Made by a program: the position numbers and the translations under genes. A model generated the notes under the pieces. The model had not been told where the DNA came from. It saw only the letters and a program-made list of their open reading frames with translations, and did not search any database. Of a stretch of 59,375 nucleotides of DNA, positions 16,894 through 25,398 are shown piece by piece (the first letter of the stretch is position 1; each line of letters begins with the position of its first letter). Source of the stretch: Treponema sp. (lineage in GTDB: Bacteria; Spirochaetota; Spirochaetia; Treponematales; Breznakiellaceae); contig WQXG01000007.1 in assembly GCA_009784975.1 (NCBI GenBank), positions 1 through 59,375 on the forward strand, read 5' to 3'.

Positions 16894-16971
16894 AAAAACC
16901 TCCGAAACTTTTGTATATTCTGATTTATTAATCTTACATCATTTTAATTATTATGGCAATTTATATACATC

Positions 16972-17000
16972 TTGTTTAACCGTTATTCTAATAGTATACT
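16972..17000 (+). promoter_or_regulatory. Leaderless promoter of the HAD gene
   Basis: TTGTTT (16972-16977), 17-bp spacer, TATACT (16995-17000), then TCCAGA and ATG 17007. The -10 box to start codon distance is 6 nt, leaving no room for a ribosome binding site. Confidence 0.6.
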
Positions 17001-17006
17001 TCCAGA

Positions 17007-17882
17007 ATGAGTAAGAAAATTGATATAAAATCGATAAAAGCGCTGGCAATCGACCTTGACGGCACTACATTGCTGCCGAATACAACATTGGGGGATCGGA
17101 CAAGGGATTGTTTAAGAACGCTGATTTCCCGCGGGATACAGATTATTATTTCCACAGGCAGGGCGATTGAATCCTCCGAAAAGTTCCGCAGCGCCATGGG
17201 AGCGGAAGGTCCTATGGTATTTTTTAACGGAGCAGAGGTAGCGGATATGCCTGCCGGAAAAATCCTTCATGCAAATATGATAGGTCTTGATGTTGTGGAT
17301 TTTTGCACAGATCTTGCCCGCGATCTGGGTATTCTTTTTCAGGTTTATCTGCCGGCAGGGATTTCTCCGTATACAGGCAGGGAAGATCCGCAGCAAAAAT
17401 GGGGAGCGCTGGTAATAGAAAAAAACTGCTCGGAAGCAGAAATGTATTCTAAACACACAGGTATTACACCGGTAGTTATAAAAGATTTAAAAAGTATTGC
17501 TGTTATGCCGGAATTAAAAGGCTGCATAAAAGGGATGTTTGTTGTAGATCCTTGTGTACAGGATGAGATTCGCGCAAGAATAAAAAATCGTTTTGGAGAG
17601 CAAATTACCATAATACGAAGTTTCCCTACGTTTCTGGAAGTTATTAACACCGGCGTATCCAAAGGCGAAGGGTTGCTGATTGCAATGCAGCACAGAGGTT
17701 TAAAGCCGCAGGAGGTAATTGCCTTTGGAGACGAAGAAAACGATCTGCCGATGTTTCCTGTAGCGGGATTTTGCGGCGCTCCTGCAAATGCCAGGGAAAA
17801 AATACGCAATGCCGCGGATTTTGTTTACGGTTCCAATGCCGATGAAGGACTGGCGCTCTGGCTTGAAGGGCAGTTTTTTTAA
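17007..17882 (+). CDS. Cof-type HAD hydrolase (sugar phosphatase-like)
   Basis: 291 residues. Motif I is LAIDLDGTTLL (nucleophile and acid Asp), motif II IIISTGR, motif III is around the Lys of VSKGEGL, and motif IV is IAFGDEENDLPMF. A C2B cap sits between motifs II and III. This is the Cof/YidA class, which dephosphorylates sugar phosphates and similar small molecules; the substrate is not predictable. It is followed 1 nt later by the GH43 gene, so a two-gene carbohydrate operon is likely. Predicted to be translated from a leaderless transcript. Confidence 0.85.
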   Translation: MSKKIDIKSIKALAIDLDGTTLLPNTTLGDRTRDCLRTLISRGIQIIISTGRAIESSEKFRSAMGAEGPMVFFNGAEVADMPAGKILHANMIGLDVVDFCTDLARDLGILFQVYLPAGISPYTGREDPQQKWGALVIEKNCSEAEMYSKHTGITPVVIKDLKSIAVMPELKGCIKGMFVVDPCVQDEIRARIKNRFGEQITIIRSFPTFLEVINTGVSKGEGLLIAMQHRGLKPQEVIAFGDEENDLPMFPVAGFCGAPANAREKIRNAADFVYGSNADEGLALWLEGQFF

Positions 17883-17883
17883 T

Positions 17884-19371
17884 ATGATTTACAGGAATCC
17901 TGTAATCAGGGGTTATTATCCGGATCCAAGTATATGTTCCAGTAACGGAAAATATTTTTTGGCTGCAAGTTCTTTTCATTATTTTCCCGGTGTCCCTCTT
18001 TTTGAAAGTGAAGATTTAGTCAATTGGCGCCAAATAGGTTTTTGTCTAACACGGGAGTCTCAGCTGCCTTTAAAAAATGCCGCAAGTTCACAAGGTATAT
18101 ATGCGCCTACAATCCGGTGCAATGAAAACCGTTTTTATATGGTAACAACAAATGTAGGAGGCGGCGGAAATTTTTATGTATGGACAGATGATATTTACGG
18201 CGAGTGGTCAGAGCCAGTTTTTGTAGATCAGGGAGGCATCGATCCTTCGTTGTATTTTGAAAACGGTATAACTTATTTTATGAGTAACGGCACGGATGAA
18301 AACGGCAAAAACGCAATTTTACAATGCGAAATTGATATTACTACCGGCAAAAAATTAACAGAGAGCAAGGTATTATGGCACGGAACCGGAGGCCGTTATC
18401 TGGAAGCTCCGCATTTATATAAAATTGATAATTATTATTATCTTTTGGCTGCCGAAGGCGGCACCGAATACGGACACATGGTTGTATATGCAAGAGGAAA
18501 CAGCGTATGGGGGCCTTTTACACCGTATCCGGGAAATCCCGTTTTAACAAACCGCAACCTTGGCGGTTATCTTCTGCAGGGGATAGGGCATGGAGATTTA
18601 ATTAAAGATGCAAACGGTTTTTGGTGGATGTACGCGCTTGCGTTCCGCCAGATACACCAATGGAAAACATACCATCATCTGGGCAGGGAAACCTGCCTTG
18701 TGCCCGTTGATTTTGACAAGGACGGATGGTTTACCTGCGCTGACGGCACCGCAAAGCTCAGCGTGGAAACAAACAGGATAAATGTAAAACAAAAACCGCA
18801 AAACAGCTATACTTTTAAAAATACCCGTCCGGATAAAGACTGGCAGTTTCTGCGAACCTTTAAAAAAGAAAATTATATCTTTGGCTCGGATTGTTTTAAA
18901 ATAAAAAGCACTAGCCACACCCTGGATGACCCTGAACCTGCGTTTATTTGTCTTCATCAAAAGGAATTTGACATGGAGCTTTCTGTTCATGTAAAAACCA
19001 TGGACGGGGAGGCAGGTGTTACAGTTTACATGGACGAAAATCATCATTATGCTCTTGCTCTTGTAAAAACCGATGATTTATACAAGGTTATTTTAAAGCT
19101 GAATATCGGGGATATTAAACACGAAAAATCAAGCGTAATTACAGCGCAAAATGAGGCAAAGTTAATAATACGTTCAGACGCTTTAAACTATGGTTTTTTC
19201 CTTGTAAAAGACGGAGAAGAGCTTAAACTTGGCAGCGCGCAGACAAAATATCTTTCGTCCGAAGTAGCAGGCGGCTTTACGGGCGTAGTTTTGGGGCTTT
19301 ATGCGAGCAATAATGGCCGCAGCGGAAACGATTTTAACGAATTTACCTGTTTTGAATATCACTTGACATAA
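17884..19371 (+). CDS. Glycoside hydrolase family 43 (xylosidase/arabinofuranosidase)
   Basis: 495 residues from ATG 17884. The five-bladed propeller begins NPVIRGYYPDPSI (the Asp would be the general base). It contains QGGIDPSLYF (pKa-modulating Asp), EAPHLYKI (the Glu would be the general acid) and QGIGHGDLI. The C-terminal ~180 residues form a beta-sandwich of the XynB C-terminal type. It would remove xylose or arabinose from xylan-derived oligosaccharides. No signal peptide, so cytoplasmic action on imported oligosaccharides. The start lies just past the HAD stop codon. A longer in-frame start at 17788 lies inside the HAD gene and is rejected. The rpoZ promoter begins inside this gene's last codons. 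Confidence 0.88.
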   Translation: MIYRNPVIRGYYPDPSICSSNGKYFLAASSFHYFPGVPLFESEDLVNWRQIGFCLTRESQLPLKNAASSQGIYAPTIRCNENRFYMVTTNVGGGGNFYVWTDDIYGEWSEPVFVDQGGIDPSLYFENGITYFMSNGTDENGKNAILQCEIDITTGKKLTESKVLWHGTGGRYLEAPHLYKIDNYYYLLAAEGGTEYGHMVVYARGNSVWGPFTPYPGNPVLTNRNLGGYLLQGIGHGDLIKDANGFWWMYALAFRQIHQWKTYHHLGRETCLVPVDFDKDGWFTCADGTAKLSVETNRINVKQKPQNSYTFKNTRPDKDWQFLRTFKKENYIFGSDCFKIKSTSHTLDDPEPAFICLHQKEFDMELSVHVKTMDGEAGVTVYMDENHHYALALVKTDDLYKVILKLNIGDIKHEKSSVITAQNEAKLIIRSDALNYGFFLVKDGEELKLGSAQTKYLSSEVAGGFTGVVLGLYASNNGRSGNDFNEFTCFEYHLT

Positions 19372-19391
19372 ATTCCTGAATTTGCTATAAT
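19363..19391 (+). promoter_or_regulatory. Consensus promoter of rpoZ inside the GH43 3' end
   Basis: TTGACA (19363-19368), 17-bp spacer, TATAAT (19386-19391): both boxes and the spacing are perfect. The start codon is 8 nt after the -10 box, so the leader is 1-2 nt at most. Confidence 0.85.
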
Positions 19392-19399
19392 TCATTATT

Positions 19400-19597
19400 A
19401 TGATATTCCCTTTAAAAGAACTTATCGAATACAGCGATAATATGTACGAGATTACCACTGCGGCATCGCGCAGGGCGTACCAGCTTTCCTCAGTGTTGGA
19501 AAAAGACGAAAAAGATGATTATGACGGTAAAATGGTGGCTCTTGCCGCTTTACAGGTTTTTACCAACGAAGTCGAATTTCGTCTGGATAATGAGTAG
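19400..19597 (+). CDS. rpoZ: RNA polymerase omega subunit
   Basis: 65 residues: MIFPLKELIEYSDNMYEIT followed by AASRRAYQLS and KMVALAALQVFTNEVEFR. This has the pattern of short spirochaete omega subunits (N-terminal helix, AxxRA-like helix, then the conserved A-L-x-E/T-x-x-x-x-K/R segment). Omega binds the C-terminal end of beta-prime and helps assemble the polymerase. It has its own perfect promoter and is followed 11 nt later by miaA. The length is short compared with E. coli (91), but Rpb6/omega proteins vary. Identification rests on pattern rather than an invariant motif. Confidence 0.7.
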   Translation: MIFPLKELIEYSDNMYEITTAASRRAYQLSSVLEKDEKDDYDGKMVALAALQVFTNEVEFRLDNE

Positions 19598-19608
19598 AGC
19601 CCCCTTGT

Positions 19609-20592
19609 TTGTATAACCAGTTAAAACCCATTCCTGTTTTAATACTCTTTGGTCCAACCGCTTCGGGCAAAACGTCGATACTCCGTAAACTCGTAAAAGG
19701 CGGTTTAAACGCCGAAGTTGTATCCGCCGATTCCATGCAGGTCTACCGCGGGATGGATATTGGTACCGCCAAACCCTCGGTGCCGGAGATGGAGGAAATA
19801 CCTCATCATTTAATTGATATTCGCAGCCCAAACGAACAGTTTAATGCAGGTGATTTTGTCCGCCTTGCGGATGCCGCCTGCCTGGAAATAACGTCTAACG
19901 GCAGGCTGCCTGTTGTTTCCGGAGGGACAGGGTTTTACCTTAAAAACTTTATTCTGGGTTTAAGCGATGCGCCTTCCTCCAACCCGCAAATCCGCGAAAT
20001 GTTAAAAAAGGAACTGCATGAAAAAGGTTCTGCCGCTCTTATGGAAGAACTGGCTGCCTGCGACCCTGTCAGCGCAAAGCGTATTCATATAAACGATGAA
20101 TACCGGCTTTTAAGGGCGCTTGAAGTTTATCGCTGCTGCGGCAGAGCGCTTTCTTCATTTGCAGTTTATGAAAAAAGCAGCCGTTTTAACTTTATCATTA
20201 TCGGGCTTTCACGTCCGCGCGAAGAATTATACCGCCGTATCAATTTACGCTGCGAAGATATGTTCGCTAAAGGTCTTGCCTGCGAAGTGCAGCGTCTTTA
20301 TGAAGCAGGTTACACTCCTGGTGATCCCGGCTTGCGCGCAATAGGGTACCGTGAATTTTTTATTGAAACGGAGGATGGCTGGCGGCTTTCTCAGGATTTA
20401 GACGGAGTAAAAGCGTTGATAGCGCAGAACAGCCGCCGTTACGCGAAACGTCAGATTACGTTTTTTGCGGGGATCCCGGATGTTAAATGGATAGACTGCG
20501 GTGATGATGACGCACAGGCAGCAGGATTTATTTTGCAGGAACTCACACAAAGACACGAAGACACAAAGGCACGGAGGGAGGAAAATGTTTAA
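19609..20592 (+). CDS. miaA: tRNA dimethylallyltransferase MiaA
   Basis: 327 residues from a TTG start (no upstream ATG in frame; weak Shine-Dalgarno). The P-loop GPTASGKTS is near residue 15, followed by VSADSMQVYRGMDIGTAKP, PHHLIDI and VSGGTGFYL; the C-terminal half has GLRAIGYREF and RRYAKRQITFF. It transfers a dimethylallyl group to N6 of A37 in tRNAs reading UNN codons. The last ~14 residues (LTQRHEDTKARREENV) are encoded by the GACACGAAGACACAAAGGCA-type repeat, so the natural C-terminus has been replaced or extended. It overlaps the MFS gene by 8 bp. Confidence 0.93.
   Translation: MYNQLKPIPVLILFGPTASGKTSILRKLVKGGLNAEVVSADSMQVYRGMDIGTAKPSVPEMEEIPHHLIDIRSPNEQFNAGDFVRLADAACLEITSNGRLPVVSGGTGFYLKNFILGLSDAPSSNPQIREMLKKELHEKGSAALMEELAACDPVSAKRIHINDEYRLLRALEVYRCCGRALSSFAVYEKSSRFNFIIIGLSRPREELYRRINLRCEDMFAKGLACEVQRLYEAGYTPGDPGLRAIGYREFFIETEDGWRLSQDLDGVKALIAQNSRRYAKRQITFFAGIPDVKWIDCGDDDAQAAGFILQELTQRHEDTKARREENV
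20543..20584. repeat. Repeat unit forming the miaA C-terminus and MFS ribosome binding site
   Basis: ACACAAAGACACGAAGACAC followed by AAAGGCACGGAGGGAGG. This is one member of the dispersed GACGC/GACAC-AGAGGC family. Its GGAGGGAGG end lies 5 nt before the MFS start codon and serves as that gene's Shine-Dalgarno. Confidence 0.75.
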
Positions 20593-21838
20593 GAAGAGGT
20601 TGGGGTTTCTTGATGGTGTTTATCGTGCTGATGTCAGGATTGGGCGGTTTTTGAGTGTTATTGTTCTTTTTGGAATTGCTATTGGAATGAAACATGGCGT
20701 TCAGAATAATTATTTGTCGGAAATTATCGGTATAGATGAATTTGAGCGCGGTATTGTTGATGCTTTCAGGGAACTGCCGGGTTTACTGCTGATTTTTCTG
20801 CTTGCTTTAATGTACAGGTTCGCGGATTCAAAAGTTTTTAAAATAGGCATTGCGCTTATGGCAGGAGGAATGGCGGGTCTTTTACTTACAAGCAGTATCG
20901 ATCACAGTTCGGTGTTTTTTACCAAAATTATAGTCGTAATTTTTATGGTGCTTTTCAGCACAGGAGAACACATTATCATGCCTGTGCGCAGCACTATCGC
21001 GATGGATCTTGCAAGGCGTGATAAATCCGGAGCATCTCTGGGAATTACTACATCGATAAATCAGCTTGGCACTATTGCAGGTCTTCTTCTTGTTACCGGG
21101 ATCTTTTTTGTTCTTGCCAAACTGGATTATTCCAGAATAGATATTATGGGATACAGAATTGTATTCGCCGTCGCTGCAGCGCTGATGACAACTGCTGCGC
21201 TTGTTGCGGCAGCTCTTAAAGAGACAACTCTTAAAGCGCCAAGACAGCGTTTTTATTTTGCAAAGAAATTTAAAAAATATTACATAATGGAAGTTTTTTA
21301 CGGTTCGCGCAAACAAATCTTTCTTACTTTTGCTCCTTATGTTCTTGTCCGTGAATACGGAACAGATCCTTCCATGATGGCTCTGCTTCTTGCCGTTTGT
21401 TCTGTCTTTGTCATGTTTTGCAGTCCTTTAATCGGCAGACTCATAGATAAAATCGGATACAAAAAAGTAATGGTTGGCGATACTCTCATTCTTGTTGTTG
21501 TATGCCTGTTGTACGGTTTTTCGCACAGATTATTTACGCCCGCAATTGCCTTTATCGTAATATGCTGTAACTTTGTTTTGGATCAAGTTATCTCTGTCGC
21601 CAGTATGGCAAATAATGTCTACGTTCAGCGTATTTCTTCGGACAGGGAAGAAGTTACGGCAACGCTGAGTACAGGGATTTCTGTTAATCATATTTTCAGC
21701 GTTACAATCGCGCTCTTGGGCGGCTGGATTTGGAAAGTTGCAGGCATCGAAACGCTTTTTACCATGTCTGCTGTTCTGGGCTTGATAAGCAGTGTTTTCG
21801 CGGCGATGATCCGCAAGGATGAGGAATTGAAGAGTTGA
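20585..21838 (+). CDS. MFS transporter
   Basis: 417 residues from ATG 20585, chosen because of the strong GGAGGGAGG site; an in-frame start at 20501 would lie inside miaA. About 12 hydrophobic segments are visible (for example VIVLFGIAIGM, LLLIFLLALMY, VAAALMTTAALVAAAL, LILVVVCLLYGF), with a loop PLIGRLIDKIGYKKVMVGD typical of the MFS motif-A repeat in the second half. The cytoplasmic-membrane transporter's substrate is unknown. The first half has the sequence IIMPVRSTIAMDLARRDKSGASLG, seen in drug/sugar-phosphate-type MFS proteins. It follows miaA by overlap. Confidence 0.75.
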   Translation: MFKKRLGFLDGVYRADVRIGRFLSVIVLFGIAIGMKHGVQNNYLSEIIGIDEFERGIVDAFRELPGLLLIFLLALMYRFADSKVFKIGIALMAGGMAGLLLTSSIDHSSVFFTKIIVVIFMVLFSTGEHIIMPVRSTIAMDLARRDKSGASLGITTSINQLGTIAGLLLVTGIFFVLAKLDYSRIDIMGYRIVFAVAAALMTTAALVAAALKETTLKAPRQRFYFAKKFKKYYIMEVFYGSRKQIFLTFAPYVLVREYGTDPSMMALLLAVCSVFVMFCSPLIGRLIDKIGYKKVMVGDTLILVVVCLLYGFSHRLFTPAIAFIVICCNFVLDQVISVASMANNVYVQRISSDREEVTATLSTGISVNHIFSVTIALLGGWIWKVAGIETLFTMSAVLGLISSVFAAMIRKDEELKS

Positions 21839-21990
21839 AGAGACTCTCGCGGAGACGCAGGGACGCAGAGGACGCGGAGGGGGAGAGGAGCCAGGATAGA
21901 TTCACACGGAGGCACAAAGGGCACAGAGGCACGGAGGGGGGGAGAGGGGAGTCTTTTCAGTAAAATTCTGCGTCTCCGCGTTTTTTGGAA
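21839..21990. repeat. GACGC-type dispersed repeat cluster
   Basis: Starts 2 nt after the MFS stop: CTCTCGCGGAGACGCAGGG then GGATAGATTCACACGGAGGC and, in inverse orientation, TTCTGCGTCTCCGCG. The two ends are inverted copies (CGCGGAGACGCAG / CTGCGTCTCCGCG), so RNA from here can form a long stem. The right half (GGAGCCAGGATAGATTCACA to GGAAGGAAA) is repeated with few differences at 26222-26342. It ends a few bases before the next promoter. Confidence 0.75.
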
Positions 21991-21996
21991 GGAAAG

Positions 21997-22025
21997 TTGA
22001 CATAATTTGTTTTTTAACTTATAAT
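21997..22025 (+). promoter_or_regulatory. Consensus promoter of the nucleotidyltransferase gene
   Basis: TTGACA (21997-22002), 17-bp spacer, TATAAT (22020-22025); the start codon is 18 nt further on. Confidence 0.8.
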
Positions 22026-22043
22026 TGTTTTAGGATATAAATT

Positions 22044-22436
22044 ATGACTTCAGTTTCACCTGTTTTTGTTAAAGAAAAGAATCCCATGCCTATGACGAAG
22101 CAGGAAGACGCAGCGCCTCTTTTTGCAGAAAAAATCGCTTTTATTCGTTCTCTTATTCTTGGCAGTGTTGAACCTGAAACAGTAAAGAAAATATATCTAT
22201 TTGGCTCTTATGCTTACGGTACTCCTACGTCAAAAAGCGACATTGATTTATGTATTATTATAAATAATAACCAGGATGATTCAAAAGTGTATCTAAAAAT
22301 AGCCCGTTGTTTATTTATAAATGGTATTATACCGGCAGATATTTTGCTCTATAAAGAAAATGAATTTGTTGATTTTTGTAAATCTGATGGTATAGAAAAT
22401 ATTATTTCTAATAAGGGAAAAATTATTTATGGCTAA
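22044..22436 (+). CDS. MNT-type nucleotidyltransferase (minimal NTase)
   Basis: 130 residues. The signature YLFGSYAYGTPTSKSDIDLCIII holds the G-S-x9-11-D-x-D metal-binding motif of minimal polymerase-beta-like nucleotidyltransferases. These usually pair with a HEPN-domain toxin and neutralise it by adding AMP. No HEPN gene follows: only a 22-codon overlapping frame (22429-22494) remains, so the module looks truncated. The first 13 residues (MTSVSPVFVKEKN) may not be part of the domain; an internal Met at residue 14 (MPMTKQED) is an alternative start. It has a perfect promoter. Confidence 0.75.
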   Translation: MTSVSPVFVKEKNPMPMTKQEDAAPLFAEKIAFIRSLILGSVEPETVKKIYLFGSYAYGTPTSKSDIDLCIIINNNQDDSKVYLKIARCLFINGIIPADILLYKENEFVDFCKSDGIENIISNKGKIIYG

Positions 22437-22494
22437 GAAACACAATTATGAAATTGTTGCTGAAATAGTCAGCAATAAACCGCATGATGTTTGA
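22429..22494 (+). pseudogene. Short fragment overlapping the NTase end
   Basis: ATGGCTAAG... overlaps the NTase stop by 8 bp and encodes only 21 residues (MAKKHNYEIVAEIVSNKPHDV). Position and overlap suit the start of a partner gene lost by deletion, but no HEPN motif is left. The following 220 bp to the next gene hold no ORF, only a fragment of the CTCCGTGTCTCCGTACCC repeat near 22651-22683. Confidence 0.3.
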
Positions 22495-22721
22495 TGCCAC
22501 ATTATAAAAACGCATAAACGGCATTTGAATTCATGGCACTTTTTCAATAATATATTCAAAAAACTATGTCCGTTTCCCAATATTTTAGTGATTTTGTGTA
22601 GTTCATCAATACCTTAAGCTGGTGGTGAGAGATAGAAAATTCGAATAACAGCTCCGTGTCTCCGTACCCTTTGCGTCTTTTTAGTTTTTATAATCAAAAT
22701 TATAACAGAAAACATATACGA

Positions 22722-23060
22722 TCATTTTTTATTCTGATAACGGACTGCCATAGCTTGTACAGTTGCAAGAAGCGTTTGTAAATCATAATCGTCAAAAAAA
22801 GGAATAGTTGCGGTTAATTCATGGATGGTTTTATTTGATGTTTCTGTGGGTTTATCTTCACCGGTTAGTAAATATTCAACCGATACTTTAAGAGCATTTG
22901 CGATAAGGAAGGCTTCATCGGCTCTGGGAATGGTATTCCTGTTTTTCCAGGATGAAAAAGTCCCCTTGGAGATTTGGGTCTTCCTGTACAGCCATTCAAA
23001 GCTGGTGTGCTGCCTTTCCACTTCCTTTTTGACCATTTCCCAAAAAAATTCCGCATTCAT
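22722..23060 (-). CDS. XRE-family transcriptional regulator
   Basis: 112 residues. Helix-turn-helix at about 18-70: SFEWLYRKTQISKGTFSSWK followed by RADEAFLIANALKVSVEYLL, with the LLTGED ending common to phage-type repressors. The C-terminal 40 residues are unrecognised. It is divergently placed from the LpoB-like envelope gene at 23184; the shared intergenic region has three GCAAATG-type sites that may be its operators. Confidence 0.8.
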   Translation of the reverse strand: MNAEFFWEMVKKEVERQHTSFEWLYRKTQISKGTFSSWKNRNTIPRADEAFLIANALKVSVEYLLTGEDKPTETSNKTIHELTATIPFFDDYDLQTLLATVQAMAVRYQNKK

Positions 23061-23081
23061 TCTGCAATTTTACGATATTTT

Positions 23082-23161
23082 AGTCTGCATTTGAATGAAT
23101 TTCATGTTGACAAACGTATGCAAATGAAAGATAATTGCAATTATAGCTTGCAAATGCATAC
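23082..23161 (+). promoter_or_regulatory. Promoter with repeated TGCAAATG sites
   Basis: A promoter TTGACA (23107-23112), 17-bp spacer, GATAAT (23130-23135) drives the 23184 gene. Three copies of a TGCAAATG-like element (23083-23090 inverted; 23118-23125 in the spacer; 23150-23157 downstream) surround it. They are plausible operators for the divergent XRE regulator. Confidence 0.5.
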
Positions 23162-23183
23162 TATAAACCTTAGGGAGCGTGTT

Positions 23184-24119
23184 GTGAAAAGGTTCAGTCT
23201 TGTTTTATTAAGTGTTTTTCTGTTAGGGGGTGTTTTATTTGCGCAGAATGTGTCTCTTGACAGGGCGATTGAATATATTTCTTTGGAGATTACGGACACT
23301 CTTGCAAACGGGACGATAATTGCGGTTTTAAATATCAGATCTGAGTCTTCGCGGCTTTCTGAGTATGTTATTGATGAATTGATGAGGTGTCTTAGCAGAA
23401 GCGATAGATTAACCGTTGTTGAAAGAGACGAAAGTTATCGTGAAACTGTCAGACAGGAAATGGATTACCAGTTGTCGGGAGAAGTTAGCGATGAAAGCGC
23501 CCAGTCTATCGGCAAACACTTGGGAGCGCAATCCATTGTTTCCGGCAGTTTTGAAGATATGGGAAAATATTACCGTATTCGTATCCGTGTCATTGCGGTC
23601 GAAACAATGGCTGTTCAGGCTATGCCGTCGCAAAGCGTACGCAAATCCCGTGATGTATTAAGCCTGATGGGAGAAAATATCAGTGACCCTAGACGTCTGA
23701 ATTCAATAGGTGTTTCAGCTGGTACTTCATTTGCCACACCTGCAATTGTCGGCACTATACACGGAACAATTGCACCCTTGCCTGTTAGAAATATGTTTTT
23801 TGAAGCCGGTGTTGATTTTGGTTTGCTCTATACCGGAGATTATCAAATTGAAGGTTATTTTTCGTTGTTATCTTTTGCCCGTGTTGGCTACTTCATGCCC
23901 TTGTCAGAAAAAATCGGCATTTATGCCGGTATGGGAGGCGGTTATATGTTTGCACGTTACATCGTAACAGACGAACCGTTTGATGCTCATATTCCCTTCG
24001 CCGATGTAACTGTCGGCGCTAACATTTTTGGTTTTATTAATGTTTCTTATACCCTGCGCACTGATTTTAAAGGGATAAGCAATAAAGTTTCTGTTGGTTA
24101 TGTATACAGGTTCAAATAA
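23184..24119 (+). CDS. LpoB/CsgG-like envelope protein with beta-rich C-terminus
   Basis: 311 residues from GTG 23184, chosen because AGGGAG lies 7 nt upstream and a signal peptide follows directly (MKRFSLVLLSVFLLGGVLFA, cut before QN). An upstream ATG would overlap the promoter. Residues about 35-165 resemble the LpoB/CsgG-like domain common in Treponema (IIAVLNIRSESSRLSEYVID, DRLTVVERDE, LGAQSIVSGSFEDMGKYYRI). Residues about 190-311 alternate polar and hydrophobic residues and end in YVYRFK, like outer-membrane barrel strands. The role may be outer-membrane assembly or stress; inferred. Nine bases precede the next gene. Confidence 0.65.
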   Translation: MKRFSLVLLSVFLLGGVLFAQNVSLDRAIEYISLEITDTLANGTIIAVLNIRSESSRLSEYVIDELMRCLSRSDRLTVVERDESYRETVRQEMDYQLSGEVSDESAQSIGKHLGAQSIVSGSFEDMGKYYRIRIRVIAVETMAVQAMPSQSVRKSRDVLSLMGENISDPRRLNSIGVSAGTSFATPAIVGTIHGTIAPLPVRNMFFEAGVDFGLLYTGDYQIEGYFSLLSFARVGYFMPLSEKIGIYAGMGGGYMFARYIVTDEPFDAHIPFADVTVGANIFGFINVSYTLRTDFKGISNKVSVGYVYRFK

Positions 24120-24128
24120 GGAGAAAAA

Positions 24129-25364
24129 ATGAAAAAAAATATTTTTGCTGTACTTATTACAATGTTAATACTTACAACATGTGCCCTTGAAGGAGATATT
24201 GAAACCTTGCTGGCATTAAGCAGCCGCGGATGTGCTGCCCCAGGGTCAAATTTTAATGAAAAATTAACATGGATTAGAACCAATGCTTTAGACGAAGGCA
24301 AATATATAATTGAATTGGATAAAAATGAAGTAATTGCACCAATAACACTTACCTTTAGCGGGAAAAAGGTGACGATTGTTTTAAAAGGTGTTGGGGAGAT
24401 ACGGACAATTAGTCTTTCTTCTAACGGTGCGATGTTTACTATTGCTTCCGGTGTAACTTTAATTTTGGAAAATAAAGTTACGTTGAGTGGGCTCGACAAC
24501 AACAACAATTCACTTGTAATTGTACAGGCGGATGCGGAATTTATAATGAATGATGATACTGCAGTTAGAGGTAACTCTACTTCAAGAAATGGAAGCGCAG
24601 GTGGTGTACATGTTAGAGGAACTTTTACAATGAACGGAGGATATATTTTAGACAACAAATGGGATGGAAATTTTGTGTATACAGATTTTTCTGCCGGCGG
24701 CGGGGTATATGTAGATAATGGAATTTTTGTTATGAACGGCGGTCAGATTCATACTAATAGTGCCTATTGCGGAGGAGGGGTATATATACATTTCTTGGGG
24801 AAATTTACCATGAAAGACGGCTTAATTGCGGCAAATAGATCCGAACTCTATGGAGGTGGAGTTTATAATTATGGTACTTTTATCATGGATGGAGGTTCAA
24901 TTAGCGGTAATACTTCTTTTGAAAGAGGCGGAGGAGTTTTTACATCTAATGACATTAACATCAGTAGTACTTTTACAATGAATGACGGAATTATATCAAA
25001 TAATCGCGCTAATAATACCGGAGGAGGTGTCTATGTTTATGAAGCAAGGTTTTATATGAACGGAGGCACTCTTTCGGGTAATTATTCTTATGGTTATGGG
25101 GGTGGAATATATTTATGGAAGAGCGCTTTTACAAAAACCAGCGGAACTATATATGGTTATACACCAGATGATTCAAATAGTAACAGAGTACAAATAAGCA
25201 GAGACGATACCTCTGTTAAAAGCGAAAGCGGTCATGCTATTTACATTGGTGGTACTGAGATCGGTAAAGATGATATTTCAGAACCGACAGATATGCTAGT
25301 GTGTATGTATATAAGCAGTACTAATATGACAAGTTATTCTGGTTCATGGGTAATATATGAATAG
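24129..25364 (+). CDS. Beta-helix repeat lipoprotein
   Basis: 411 residues. Lipobox ILTTC at Cys18 after MKKNIFAVLITMLI. From about residue 145 to 345 there are at least seven repeats of GGGVYV...GTFTMNGG.I..N, the pattern of right-handed parallel beta-helix surface proteins found in many Treponema genomes. The C-terminus has a SESGHAIYIGGTE cap. Probably a surface-exposed adhesin or decoy. It is co-directional with and 9 bp after the LpoB-like gene, so likely the same transcript. Confidence 0.75.
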   Translation: MKKNIFAVLITMLILTTCALEGDIETLLALSSRGCAAPGSNFNEKLTWIRTNALDEGKYIIELDKNEVIAPITLTFSGKKVTIVLKGVGEIRTISLSSNGAMFTIASGVTLILENKVTLSGLDNNNNSLVIVQADAEFIMNDDTAVRGNSTSRNGSAGGVHVRGTFTMNGGYILDNKWDGNFVYTDFSAGGGVYVDNGIFVMNGGQIHTNSAYCGGGVYIHFLGKFTMKDGLIAANRSELYGGGVYNYGTFIMDGGSISGNTSFERGGGVFTSNDINISSTFTMNDGIISNNRANNTGGGVYVYEARFYMNGGTLSGNYSYGYGGGIYLWKSAFTKTSGTIYGYTPDDSNSNRVQISRDDTSVKSESGHAIYIGGTEIGKDDISEPTDMLVCMYISSTNMTSYSGSWVIYE

Positions 25365-25398
25365 AAGAGGGAGTCTGGTTGTTAATTGCGAGGATTAG

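Noticed and set aside
17345..17809. 154-residue minus-strand ORF within the HAD gene
   Set aside because: Antisense of well conserved HAD motifs.
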